Shown: positions 1 to 6,208 of the stretch, in pieces
Numbering within the stretch: the stretch's first letter is position 1
Layout: the number at the start of each line of letters is the position of its first letter
DNA from: Candidatus Bathyarchaeota archaeon
GTDB lineage: Archaea; Thermoproteota; Bathyarchaeia; RBG-16-48-13; GCA-020355125
Assembly (NCBI GenBank): GCA_030670615.1
Contig: DAOVBJ010000003.1
Location: 1-14,982 of the forward strand
Direction: 5' to 3'
DNA length: 14,982 nucleotides
Notes under the pieces: model-generated
What the model saw: the letters and a program-made list of their open reading frames with translations, nothing else
The model's database searches: none
What the model was told of the DNA's origin: nothing
Position numbers and translations under genes: made by a program

Positions 1-41
1 CCAGAACCCCGTTAAAAGCCCCGCAAGACAATCAGCGAACA

Positions 42-92
42 GAAGCCCTTCCCAAGTTGGCTAGCTAAGAGGAACTCAACACCAAGGGCTTC
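42..92. repeat. Inverted repeat, 9-bp arms
   Basis: GAAGCCCTT (42-50) is perfectly complementary to AAGGGCTTC (84-92), with a 33-nt spacer that contains GCTAGCTA. It could fold as an RNA stem or be a protein site. No flanking gene explains it. Confidence 0.4.
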
Positions 93-332
93 GCTTAAGA
101 AAGAGTCAATTATTTGACTGAAGGGAGCGAATTGTGTTGTATTGAGCAAATTCATAAGTCGAAGAGAAGAATATCATCAAGATTTTTAATGCAGGATTTG
201 GGAGTTGAACTCCACGTCGCCTGAAGAAGATTCCTCAAAGAGCGACTTGCTAGCCAACTATGGAGACCAAGTTCAGAAAATGGTTTCCAAAGCGTTAAAT
301 CGTTCAATTGCATAACACAGTGTTGGGGGGAG

Positions 333-351
333 CAAGGGGCTTAGCCCCTTG
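333..351 (+). repeat. GC-rich perfect hairpin
   Basis: CAAGGGGC (333-340), loop TTA, GCCCCTTG (344-351) form a perfect 8-bp stem. A G6 run lies just upstream (325-330). It sits about 100 nt before the small gene at 453. No T-run follows closely, so it is not a typical terminator. A related G-rich element occurs on the minus strand near 14188-14212. Confidence 0.5.
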
Positions 352-452
352 TGTTCAATTCGAAGTATCTGGAAGGGGTGGAGGAGCGTGCATCCGAAGG
401 ACGCCAACGCACGACTGCCCAAACAACAAACTTGTGAGTGCGTCGTAATAAA

Positions 453-620
453 ATGATCAGTCAAACTGAAGTGCGAAAGATGTTGGATCACGCTAGAAAC
501 CAATACGTAAGAACGATCATGCCGAAAGACGCTGTTTTTTGGAGAAGGCGGATCCAAGTTCTCGAAGCAGAATTGCTGAAGCCCCCATTTCCATATAGGT
601 TTTCGACTCAAGTTAACTAG
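453..620 (+). CDS. Small hypothetical protein (55 aa)
   Basis: I do not recognise this protein. It is 55 residues from ATG 453, or 60 from GTG 438. The ATG is preferred as the commoner start. No Shine-Dalgarno is visible for either. The sequence is charged and looks helical (QTEVRKMLDHARNQYV), followed by an aromatic and basic stretch (FWRRRIQVLEAELL), giving amphipathic helices of protein-like composition. No membrane segment, zinc ligands or known motif is seen. A T-rich terminator follows at 645-661. It is convergent with the PdxA-family gene. The alternative is a chance frame; the balanced amino-acid use makes me lean to a real small protein. Confidence 0.45.
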   Translation: MISQTEVRKMLDHARNQYVRTIMPKDAVFWRRRIQVLEAELLKPPFPYRFSTQVN

Positions 621-644
621 AGCGTATTATAGCTAGCTAATTGC

Positions 645-661
645 TTTTTTACTGTTTTTTT
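645..661 (+). terminator. T-rich archaeal terminator
   Basis: Runs of six T (645-650) and seven T (655-661) follow the small gene by about 25 nt. Oligo-T tracts terminate archaeal RNA polymerase. The palindrome TAGCTAGCTA (630-639) lies between the stop codon and the T-tracts. Confidence 0.5.
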
Positions 662-681
662 GCTTTAATATATATCTAAGC

Positions 682-1686
682 TTAGGATTGCCAAGAAGCC
701 ATCTTAGCGGCTAACAAGACGGCTTCCTTTAACGCGTTTGGATTTGCCACGCCTCTACCAGCGATGTCAAATGCAGTGCCGTGGGAGGGTGTGGTTATTA
801 CAACGGGTAAGCCTGCGTTAACGGTCACTCCTTCACTGAAGCCCATCAGCTTCATGGCTATTTGCCCTTGATCATGGTACATGGTCACGACGGCGTTTAA
901 CTTTTCTTTTGATATGCGTAGAAAGATGGTGTCGGCTGAGTAGGGGCCTACCACATTTATACCGAAGTTCTTAGCGTCTTGCATAGCTGGAACAATGGTT
1001 TCCTGCTCTTCTCGTCCGAACAAGCCTCCTTCACCGCCATGTGGATTCAAAGCAGAGACTCCGATCTTGGGATATTCTATGTGGGCTCTCTTCAAAGTAG
1101 AGTCGGCTAGTGTTATGGCGGCTAATACCTTTTTTCTGGTGATATTCCTGCTAACGTCAGCGATACTGATATGGGAAGTAACGCGAGAAGTCCACAATTC
1201 ATCTAAAACATTCATCTCTCCAAAACCGTCTTTGACCTCCAGTAAATGGGCGAAAAAGCCGATTTCTCCTTTGAACAGATATCCTCCACGATACAGGGCT
1301 TCCTTATTTATGGGCGCATAAACCACGGCATCTATTCGTTTAGAAAGAGCTAACTGAATCATCAGTTTCAAGGAGTCGCCGACGATCTTACCTGAGACGG
1401 GGCTTATCTGACCCAGAGTTAATTCTTTCGGATCAAGATTTTTCAGATCTAAAAAGACAAAATTACCTTTTGAAGAGTCTACTTCATCGATGTCATCGTA
1501 AACTGGGTACTCCAATTCGATTTGAGCTATCCTCTGGCCCAACTGAAATACGCGGTGGTCTCCGATGCCAATGATAAAACAGTTTGATAACGCTTTTCTT
1601 TGAGCTACGACTTTCACCATGATCTCGGGGCCAATCCCAGTCGCATCACCTATGAAAAGACCAATTCTGGGTTTATTAATCGACAT
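682..1686 (-). CDS. PdxA-family 4-phospho-acid dehydrogenase
   Basis: A 334-residue cytoplasmic NAD-dependent oxidative decarboxylase of the PdxA family, of usual length. It shows the N-terminal GDATGIGPEI (13-22) and three metal-ligand histidines: H172 in TSHIS, H216 in LNPHGGEGG and H271 in HDQGQ. The C-terminal signature is HGTAFDIAGRG (302-312). Classic PdxA oxidises 4-hydroxythreonine 4-phosphate in vitamin B6 synthesis. The stretch HDQGQIAMK, followed by LPVVITTPSHGT, recalls the PdxA2 branch, which acts on 4-phospho-threonate or -erythronate; that assignment is from memory and tentative. No other pyridoxine gene or sugar-acid kinase lies in the window, so context does not settle the substrate. 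The ATG at 1686 is preceded by GGATGA (1689-1694) and a good TATA box about 55 nt upstream. Family certain, substrate not. Confidence 0.9.
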   Translation of the reverse strand: MSINKPRIGLFIGDATGIGPEIMVKVVAQRKALSNCFIIGIGDHRVFQLGQRIAQIELEYPVYDDIDEVDSSKGNFVFLDLKNLDPKELTLGQISPVSGKIVGDSLKLMIQLALSKRIDAVVYAPINKEALYRGGYLFKGEIGFFAHLLEVKDGFGEMNVLDELWTSRVTSHISIADVSRNITRKKVLAAITLADSTLKRAHIEYPKIGVSALNPHGGEGGLFGREEQETIVPAMQDAKNFGINVVGPYSADTIFLRISKEKLNAVVTMYHDQGQIAMKLMGFSEGVTVNAGLPVVITTPSHGTAFDIAGRGVANPNALKEAVLLAAKMASWQS

Positions 1687-1740
1687 GTTTCATCCAACCA
1701 ATTGTGACAAGTACAAACCATTAGAAAAACTTGGTATTAA

Positions 1741-1755
1741 TTTATATTCTTTTCA
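1741..1755 (-). promoter_or_regulatory. BRE/TATA promoter of the PdxA-family gene
   Basis: Read on the minus strand, GAAAAG followed by AATATAAA (TATA core 1741-1748) makes a good archaeal BRE plus TATA box. Transcription would start near 1718, leaving a leader of about 30 nt before ATG 1686. Confidence 0.55.
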
Positions 1756-1950
1756 CTCTTTTGCCAACTAATTTACTAATACGATAAGTCTTTACATCAG
1801 TTTTTTCCGTTAGTCTTTTTCCGTCAGACTTTTGAAAATCAGCTGTGCCAGAGTCTAATTCATGAGATGAAAGACAATTCATGTCTCACATTAAAATAAT
1901 ATTGAGACAAACGAATACGCAATTGAACCGTAAGCCATATTAATGGGGTT

Positions 1951-1999
1951 CACAACTGATTTGTGCGTCATTGCTAATTGGTTACACAACTGATTTGTG
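1951..1999. promoter_or_regulatory. Two direct operator-like dyads before the MFS gene
   Basis: An identical 25-bp sequence occurs at 1951-1975 and 1985-2009 (period 34 bp). Each copy begins with the dyad CACAACTGATTTGTG, that is CACAA-n5-TTGTG (1951-1965 and 1985-1999). A further partial match (TAATTGGTT, then GTGTG) follows at 2025-2038. Repeated dyads on one face of the DNA are what a dimeric transcription factor binds. The location just upstream of ATG 2056 points to control of the transporter. The regulator is unknown. Confidence 0.5.
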
Positions 2000-2055
2000 C
2001 GTCATTGCTTACTAGTTATGTACGTAATTGGTTGTGTGGTGGGGTGTTTGGTTTG

Positions 2056-3288
2056 ATGTTGCCGGCTTGGCTTAGGCTTCCCGAGGTGTTCGATAGGGAC
2101 TTGAAGCTTTTACTCTTCTCCATGTCCATGAGGCGTATAGCAATGGGCTTTCTTCAGGTTGTAAGGGCCATTTACTTCGCTCTCCTCGGATTCAGCCCTG
2201 TAGAGATCGGCCTCCTCCTCTCTATTGGTACCTGTGTAAGCGCGCTTCATAGTATCAGCTTCGGCTTCCTCTCCGACCGGTTCGGTCGTAAACCTTTCAT
2301 AATTGTTGGTGGCATCTTCGCCACCTTGAGGATGGTGATCTTTGCGGTCAGCTCAGACTTCTGGATGCTAGCTTTAGGTCAGGGCGTTGGAGCTTTGGGC
2401 GAGGGTGCAGGAGCGGGTCAGCCCGTCGTTTCGGGTTACATCTCAGATAAAACGAACGTAGAGAACCGCTCATCAATCTTCAGCACCCTTGCAGTCACAA
2501 ATGCGTTAGCCGCCACGGCAGGTTCCTTGATGGCGGGGTTGCCTACGTACTTCCAGAACACTCTGGCGCTGGATGTAGTCGGAGCCCACTCACTGCTCTT
2601 CTGGATCGGCGCGGCTGGCGGATTGGGGTCTTTTCTGCTTATTCTGCCTTTGAAGGAAGTGAAGGCGATAAGGACTGTAGGAGCGGTGGAAACACGAAAT
2701 CCGGTTAAGACACGTCCGTGGGGGGTCATTGCACGTTTCTCCCTTATTCGCGCGACGAGTGGTGTTGGATGGGGCTTCGTAGATTCCTTATTGTCTCTGT
2801 ATGTCTACGTTCAGTTCGGTGTGGGCGGTGAAGTCCTTGGACCAGTATTTGCGGGAGCCCGGTTTATCTCAGTTTTTAGTTACATTCTCGTCCCCAGAAT
2901 CGTGAACCGGTTTGGAGCGGTATCCACCATTGCGGCCTCACGTCTCATAGTGGCGGGTTTATCCGTGGTGTTCTCTCTGACGACGTGGTTTCCATTAGCC
3001 ATAGCCCTAATAGTCGCAATGAGAGTGGTGTTAATGTTCTCCATGCCCATCAGGCAGTCCTTCGCCGCGAGTATAGTAGATCCACGAGAGACTGCCACTG
3101 CCATCGGGATAAGCAACTTCGCGCGAATGAGCGTCCGAACCATCGCACCGACCGTAGCCGGATACATGTTCGAGACTATCAGCCTCACGCTACCCTTTGT
3201 CACAGGGGCCTCGTTACTCGCAGCCAATGGCTTGCTCTTCAGGGCCTTCTTCGGGAAGGGAAAGAATCGTGCTCAGGTCGACGCTTAA
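2056..3288 (+). CDS. MFS transporter
   Basis: A 410-residue membrane protein of the major facilitator superfamily, of usual length and with about 12 hydrophobic segments. The family's motif A lies in the loop after the second helix (GFLSDRFGRKP, residues 70-80), with further glycine-rich helices (GVGALGEGAGAG). MFS proteins are proton- or solute-coupled carriers or drug exporters; the substrate cannot be told. The frame is open upstream to a TTG at 1978, but that start would place the operator-like repeats inside the gene. ATG 2056 has GGTG about 10 nt upstream and gives a normal short N-terminus before the first helix. It is a single gene, with no transport partner beside it. The duplicated dyads suggest ligand-responsive control. 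Confidence 0.85.
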   Translation: MLPAWLRLPEVFDRDLKLLLFSMSMRRIAMGFLQVVRAIYFALLGFSPVEIGLLLSIGTCVSALHSISFGFLSDRFGRKPFIIVGGIFATLRMVIFAVSSDFWMLALGQGVGALGEGAGAGQPVVSGYISDKTNVENRSSIFSTLAVTNALAATAGSLMAGLPTYFQNTLALDVVGAHSLLFWIGAAGGLGSFLLILPLKEVKAIRTVGAVETRNPVKTRPWGVIARFSLIRATSGVGWGFVDSLLSLYVYVQFGVGGEVLGPVFAGARFISVFSYILVPRIVNRFGAVSTIAASRLIVAGLSVVFSLTTWFPLAIALIVAMRVVLMFSMPIRQSFAASIVDPRETATAIGISNFARMSVRTIAPTVAGYMFETISLTLPFVTGASLLAANGLLFRAFFGKGKNRAQVDA

Positions 3289-3362
3289 CAATTTGCGTGG
3301 CGACTTCGAGAAACGTGGAATGGCAAAGTTTTAATCCTCAGGAAGATGTTTACGGGTAAACT

Positions 3363-3374
3363 GACTAGCTAGTC
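3363..3374. repeat. Perfect 12-bp palindrome
   Basis: GACTAGCTAGTC is self-complementary and lies in the 230-bp spacer between two convergent genes. It contains CTAGCTAG, the same core as the GCTAGCTA octamers elsewhere in the window. A further imperfect inverted repeat (3399-3423, CTCAG with CTGAG) follows. Confidence 0.5.
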
Positions 3375-3518
3375 ATCTCAGCTTATTGGACTTGTAAGCC
3401 CTCAGTTTTGGAGTCTGAGAGGGGGCAGGTTTGATCCAGACGACTGTCGTGCCTCAATGAGTGCTAGAAGATGAGAAATGGATGCTGCGATTGAAAATCA
3501 ATAAGCATAAACCTATTG

Positions 3519-4169
3519 TCAGGATGGAACTTGGTTCAAGCGGTCCAACTCCGCCTTCTTCTTTGCCAAAGTCTCCTCTAAATCGGTGATCTCACGCAGG
3601 AGGCTGCTCCGTCTATTTCTGGCGTGCGTCTCTATTTGGACATCAATGTCCTTCAACTTCGTCGCTATCCTTTCAGCCATTTGGGCGTATTCATCTTTTG
3701 AGATGAGGTCTGCAGCGACGCCCTGTTTCAACTCGGAAAGAAGGGCCTCCACCTTACTCCGTTCGTCAACAAGTTCAGCGAAGTCGAGTGGACGCCGACT
3801 TGGCGTCAGGGAGTCCCTGGTTGAAGCCTCAAAGCGGGAGAAGGTTTCCTCCAAGATTTTTCTCATGGGCTTAGAAGACGAGGTTGGAATAACCAACTTT
3901 TCGTCGGATCGACCGAGAACGATCCTCCCTTTATTGGTCAGCCACCAGCGCTTTCGTTCGAAGTAAATGTAGCCGTCACTTTCGAGGGCATTCAACCTTC
4001 CCTCAATGACCTCGACGCTGATGTCGTATGAGAGGTTCCTCTTGATGTCCATGGTATTGACGGAAGGAAATAGGACTCCGCGCTCAATTTCCCTTTCAGT
4101 GACTGACCGTACTATTGACTGGGCTTTTTCGACGATTTCGAGGATCTGCCGATCTAGGCTGTCGATCAT
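3519..4169 (-). CDS. Winged-helix protein with coiled-coil tail
   Basis: A 216-residue soluble protein. Residues 1-90 read as a winged helix-turn-helix: helices around LDRQILEIVEKA and DIKRNLSYDISVEVIEGRLNAL, then a wing (GYIYFERKRWWLTNKGR). This resembles archaeal DNA-binding regulators in which the second half of the motif is followed by a strand pair ending in TNKG. A Ser/Thr/Pro linker (94-130) leads to a long charged helix (130-216, ending in LREITDLEETLAKKKAELDRL) that should form a coiled coil and dimerise. The ATG at 4169 starts the winged helix directly. No clear Shine-Dalgarno is seen, so the message may be leaderless or nearly so. The target genes are unknown, and the convergent MFS gene is only a neighbour. 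The fold is likely; a specific family is not claimed. Confidence 0.75.
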   Translation of the reverse strand: MIDSLDRQILEIVEKAQSIVRSVTEREIERGVLFPSVNTMDIKRNLSYDISVEVIEGRLNALESDGYIYFERKRWWLTNKGRIVLGRSDEKLVIPTSSSKPMRKILEETFSRFEASTRDSLTPSRRPLDFAELVDERSKVEALLSELKQGVAADLISKDEYAQMAERIATKLKDIDVQIETHARNRRSSLLREITDLEETLAKKKAELDRLNQVPS

Positions 4170-4350
4170 GTGAGGGCCCCCAAAACCTTTTTGCGGGTTG
4201 ATTAATCAAGGTCATTCATCATCATAAATATCTTGCCTTCGAGGTCGCTCCCGTTTTACATCAAGAATTACCGTTCAATGAGGGAAATGAATTAGAAAAG
4301 GAGGATAGCACGTCTGGAGATAGACGGTCTTTAAAGTTAAAAAGAGTTGG

Positions 4351-4369
4351 GACGCGTTAAAAACGTGTC
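4351..4369 (-). terminator. Hairpin, possible terminator of the broken small gene
   Basis: GACGCGTT (4351-4358), loop AAA and AACGTGTC (4362-4369) pair over eight positions with one G-T wobble on the plus strand. On the minus strand, a T5 run follows within 10 nt, about 90 nt downstream of the stop codon at 4456. It may be a terminator or a structured RNA element. Confidence 0.3.
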
Positions 4370-4455
4370 TCTTCAAGGATTTTTTCGGAGTTAACACTGA
4401 CTACCGTCATTGTATACTTCCTCAGCCTGCAATATGACTTGGTTTATCGTGGCCG

Positions 4456-4745
4456 CTAAGAGATGTAGAACGGGTTCTTCTCCCACCTCGCGATAACGGT
4501 GGCATCCGAAAGAACCTCCATCGCCATTTTCTGGACTTCCATTTGCGCAATCTTCTTCGCTTCTTCCAGAATCCTCCGTGATAACTTTGAAAGGCCATCG
4601 CGTTCCTTTGTACTCTTTACCCTCTTAGTCCGCTTCCTATGCCTCGATATCTTCTTTGGAGATAACTCTCTTTTTCTCAGGGGGACATCAGCTTCTCCAC
4701 GACTGATCGTGGATTTCCGTGATACTGTGTTGGATGAAAGAACAT
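4456..4745 (-). pseudogene. Small basic protein gene with apparent one-base frameshift
   Basis: On the minus strand, ATG 4745 opens a frame (MFFHPTQYHGNPRSVVEKLM) that stops at TGA 4677-4679. Immediately there, the next frame is open for 74 codons to TAG 4456-4458, but it has no ATG at its beginning. The two join if one base is added to the run of five G at 4680-4684, giving 96 residues. The second part is Lys/Arg-rich (KKISRHRKRTKRVKS) and ends in a helix plus ARWEKNPFYIS, which looks genuinely coding. The plus-strand frame across the region (4499-4747) is hydrophobic and is probably its shadow. I do not recognise the protein. This is either a sequencing or assembly error in a homopolymer or a recent pseudogene. 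Confidence 0.4.
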
Positions 4746-4796
4746 AAAAGACGATTTTAACAACGTTTTAGTACCCAGTGTATGCTTAGTGTCATA

Positions 4797-4806
4797 CATA
4801 CGTATG
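4797..4806. promoter_or_regulatory. Palindrome CATACGTATG upstream of the KaiC-like gene
   Basis: A perfect 10-bp palindrome about 65 bp before the TATA box, with additional GTATG and CATAC half-sites at 4780-4797. It could be an operator for the divergent genes on either side. The evidence is only its symmetry and position. Confidence 0.25.
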
Positions 4807-4863
4807 CAAGAACGCGTCATCCAATTTTTTACGCAGGAAAATGTCTATAAAAGGGATGGCCAT

Positions 4864-4878
4864 CGAAAACTTATTAAT
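4864..4878 (+). promoter_or_regulatory. BRE/TATA promoter of the KaiC-like gene
   Basis: CGAAAAC followed by TTATTAAT resembles an archaeal BRE and TATA box. Its spacing puts the transcription start near 4900, so the message beginning at ATG 4902 would be almost leaderless. Confidence 0.5.
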
Positions 4879-4901
4879 CCAAGAGAACTGAAGAAGTAGG
4901 G

Positions 4902-5585
4902 ATGACGATGATTCAAAGAGTGCCAACCGGGATCTTAGGATTTGACGTCCTAATCGAAGACGGGTTCCCCCAAGAAAGCCTTATCCTATTTGCGGGCAGC
5001 CCGGGAGCAGGAAAAACAACCATTGCAGCCCAATTCGTGTTCGAAGGCGCCCTCAAATTTGGGGAAAAAGGCCTCTACGTGTGTTTCGCCGAGACCAGGG
5101 AATCATTGTTGCGTAATTTGCGAAGGTTTGGCTGGGACTTCGAGAAACTTGAGCGGGAGGGAATGATTGGAATTTTAGATTTGTCAACGACGAAAGAGCC
5201 GGGCATCCAGAGCAATTTGAACCTGATTCTGGATACGATTAGTGAGTTAAATGCAAAGAGGCTGGTGATCGATTCCTTCACCGCTTTTTCCATGGCATTG
5301 AGTGAGCCCACGGACGTGCGGTTTCTCATCCACCTTCTCTACAGGTTTCTCCAGCGAGTGGGCTGCACGACCATAATGATTTCGGACACACCGTGGGGTT
5401 CGCAGACGATTGGTTCCGGGGTTGAAGAGTTCATCGCCGACGGAATCATTCTGATGCAGACACGGTTTGACGAAAATGGAAACTTGAGAAGAACGCTCCA
5501 CATCCTTAAAATGCGGAGTACAAATCACTCCAAACGAACCCACGAATACGATATAACGGAAGATGGAATTAGAATATTGACCTAG
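4902..5585 (+). CDS. Single-domain KaiC-like RecA-fold ATPase
   Basis: A 227-residue soluble ATPase with one KaiC domain. It shows Walker A GSPGAGKTT (32-40), Walker B LVIDS (121-125) and the KaiC-type C-terminal signature KMRSTNHSKRTHEYDI (203-218), continuing to a typical end (GIRI). The usual pair of adjacent catalytic glutamates after the second strand (EE) is here CFAETRES, with only E64. Archaeal single-domain KaiC homologues are implicated in signalling and motility control, but most are uncharacterised; there is no circadian partner (KaiA or KaiB) here. The start is ATG 4902, which suits the leaderless promoter. ATG 4908 is two codons in and has AGGG at a better distance. It is monocistronic, with a T8 terminator after it. 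Confidence 0.9.
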   Translation: MTMIQRVPTGILGFDVLIEDGFPQESLILFAGSPGAGKTTIAAQFVFEGALKFGEKGLYVCFAETRESLLRNLRRFGWDFEKLEREGMIGILDLSTTKEPGIQSNLNLILDTISELNAKRLVIDSFTAFSMALSEPTDVRFLIHLLYRFLQRVGCTTIMISDTPWGSQTIGSGVEEFIADGIILMQTRFDENGNLRRTLHILKMRSTNHSKRTHEYDITEDGIRILT

Positions 5586-5607
5586 CACCCCCCTTCCACG
5601 GTTACCC

Positions 5608-5615
5608 TTTTTTTT
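5608..5615 (+). terminator. Oligo-T terminator of the KaiC-like gene
   Basis: A run of eight T begins 23 nt after the stop codon, with no strong hairpin. This is typical of archaeal termination. Confidence 0.6.
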
Positions 5616-5870
5616 CCATAACTTGACAGTGCGGTGGGGACGCTATCAACGAAGTCATCGCATAATCGTCGGTAGAGTTTTATTGTCCTGTCGTTATCAG
5701 CGTAAAGCCTTTAGTGATAGGTCTGTTGCCCGTTTCATGATTCGTAAGCAAATAATAGGAGGAAATCGCTCAACTAGGGAGGAGAGTCATCGAGTAAGAC
5801 GGCCAATCAGCTCCCATTAAATCTCTTTTATGAATATCCCTCTTAAGTTAGATGGTTGGTGAACTAAAGA
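5616..5870. other. Spacer without a supported gene
   Basis: A 65-codon TTG-initiated frame (5623-5820) is present, but it is rich in arginine and serine and lacks a ribosome site at its start. Two GGAGG-like sequences (5757-5762 and 5776-5783) lie inside it with no start codon at a suitable distance. I see nothing else. Confidence 0.4.
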
Positions 5871-5877
5871 ATTATAT
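5871..5877 (+). promoter_or_regulatory. TATA box of the ribbon-helix-helix gene
   Basis: ATTATAT, preceded by the purine-rich AAAG, stands 44 nt before ATG 5915. The predicted transcription start is near 5900. Confidence 0.45.
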
Positions 5878-5914
5878 GTTGAGCGGTAGATATTGATGGT
5901 GCGTGGTTTTTAAT

Positions 5915-6118
5915 ATGCCTAAAACCTCATTTGAAGCGAAGACGTCCTTAGTTGCCACGAGGGTTACGCCGTACATTAAAGTGATTATTGAGCAGCAGGC
6001 TTCGAGGGAAGGATTGACTTCCTCTGAGTGGGTTAGAAATCTTATAATAAAGGAGCTTAAGGCCGAAAAACTCTTACAGATGGTCTTTAAAACTCCAAAA
6101 ATAAGGGAACGGGATTAG
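5915..6118 (+). CDS. Ribbon-helix-helix DNA-binding protein
   Basis: A 67-residue protein of the CopG/Arc-like ribbon-helix-helix type. A basic N-terminal strand (SLVATRVTP) pairs in a dimer to contact DNA. It is followed by helix 1 (YIKVIIEQQASREG), the turn LTSS and helix 2 (EWVRNLIIKELK), the classic pattern of archaeal members. A short basic tail follows. ATG 5915 is chosen over GTG 5903 because the family begins just before the strand; GGTG at 5898-5901 is the best ribosome site. Such proteins are transcription repressors or antitoxins. No toxin gene is adjacent: the next gene is glnA, convergent from the other strand. The target is unknown. Confidence 0.75.
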   Translation: MPKTSFEAKTSLVATRVTPYIKVIIEQQASREGLTSSEWVRNLIIKELKAEKLLQMVFKTPKIRERD

Positions 6119-6208
6119 AGCCGCCCTCAAACCAGATGCCTTATGCTGTACCTTGAAATCGGGGGTTGCCCATCGGTCACAGCGGGGGCGGATACGTGTG
6201 TTACTGAA

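Larger units (their letters stand above)
1..452. other. Non-coding region with inverted repeats
   Basis: I see no convincing coding frame here. The stretch holds a 9-bp perfect inverted repeat (42-50 with 84-92), a GCTAGCTA octamer (60-67), a small palindrome AACACAGTGTT (314-324), a run of six G (325-330) and a strong GC hairpin (333-351). A reading frame on the minus strand (273-611) overlaps the better-supported small gene and has an unconvincing composition. Confidence 0.5.

Noticed and set aside
190..230. T-arm-like GAGTTGAACTC suggesting a tRNA on the minus strand
   Set aside because: The stem fails at the second pair, and no other tRNA arms are present.
273..611. 112-codon minus-strand frame
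   Set aside because: Lies antisense to the more protein-like small gene and across the GC hairpin; composition is rich in Ser, His and Cys without pattern.
3378..3455. Possible tRNA (CTTGTAA-like loop and GGTTTGATCC resembling a T-arm)
   Set aside because: The anticodon and T-arm stems do not pair, and no acceptor stem could be drawn.
4499..4747. 82-codon plus-strand frame, hydrophobic and Phe/Arg-rich
   Set aside because: It is antisense to the basic, lysine-rich minus-strand frame, and its composition is what such a shadow gives.
5623..5820. 65-codon TTG frame
   Set aside because: Arg/Ser-rich composition typical of a chance frame, with no ribosome site at its start.
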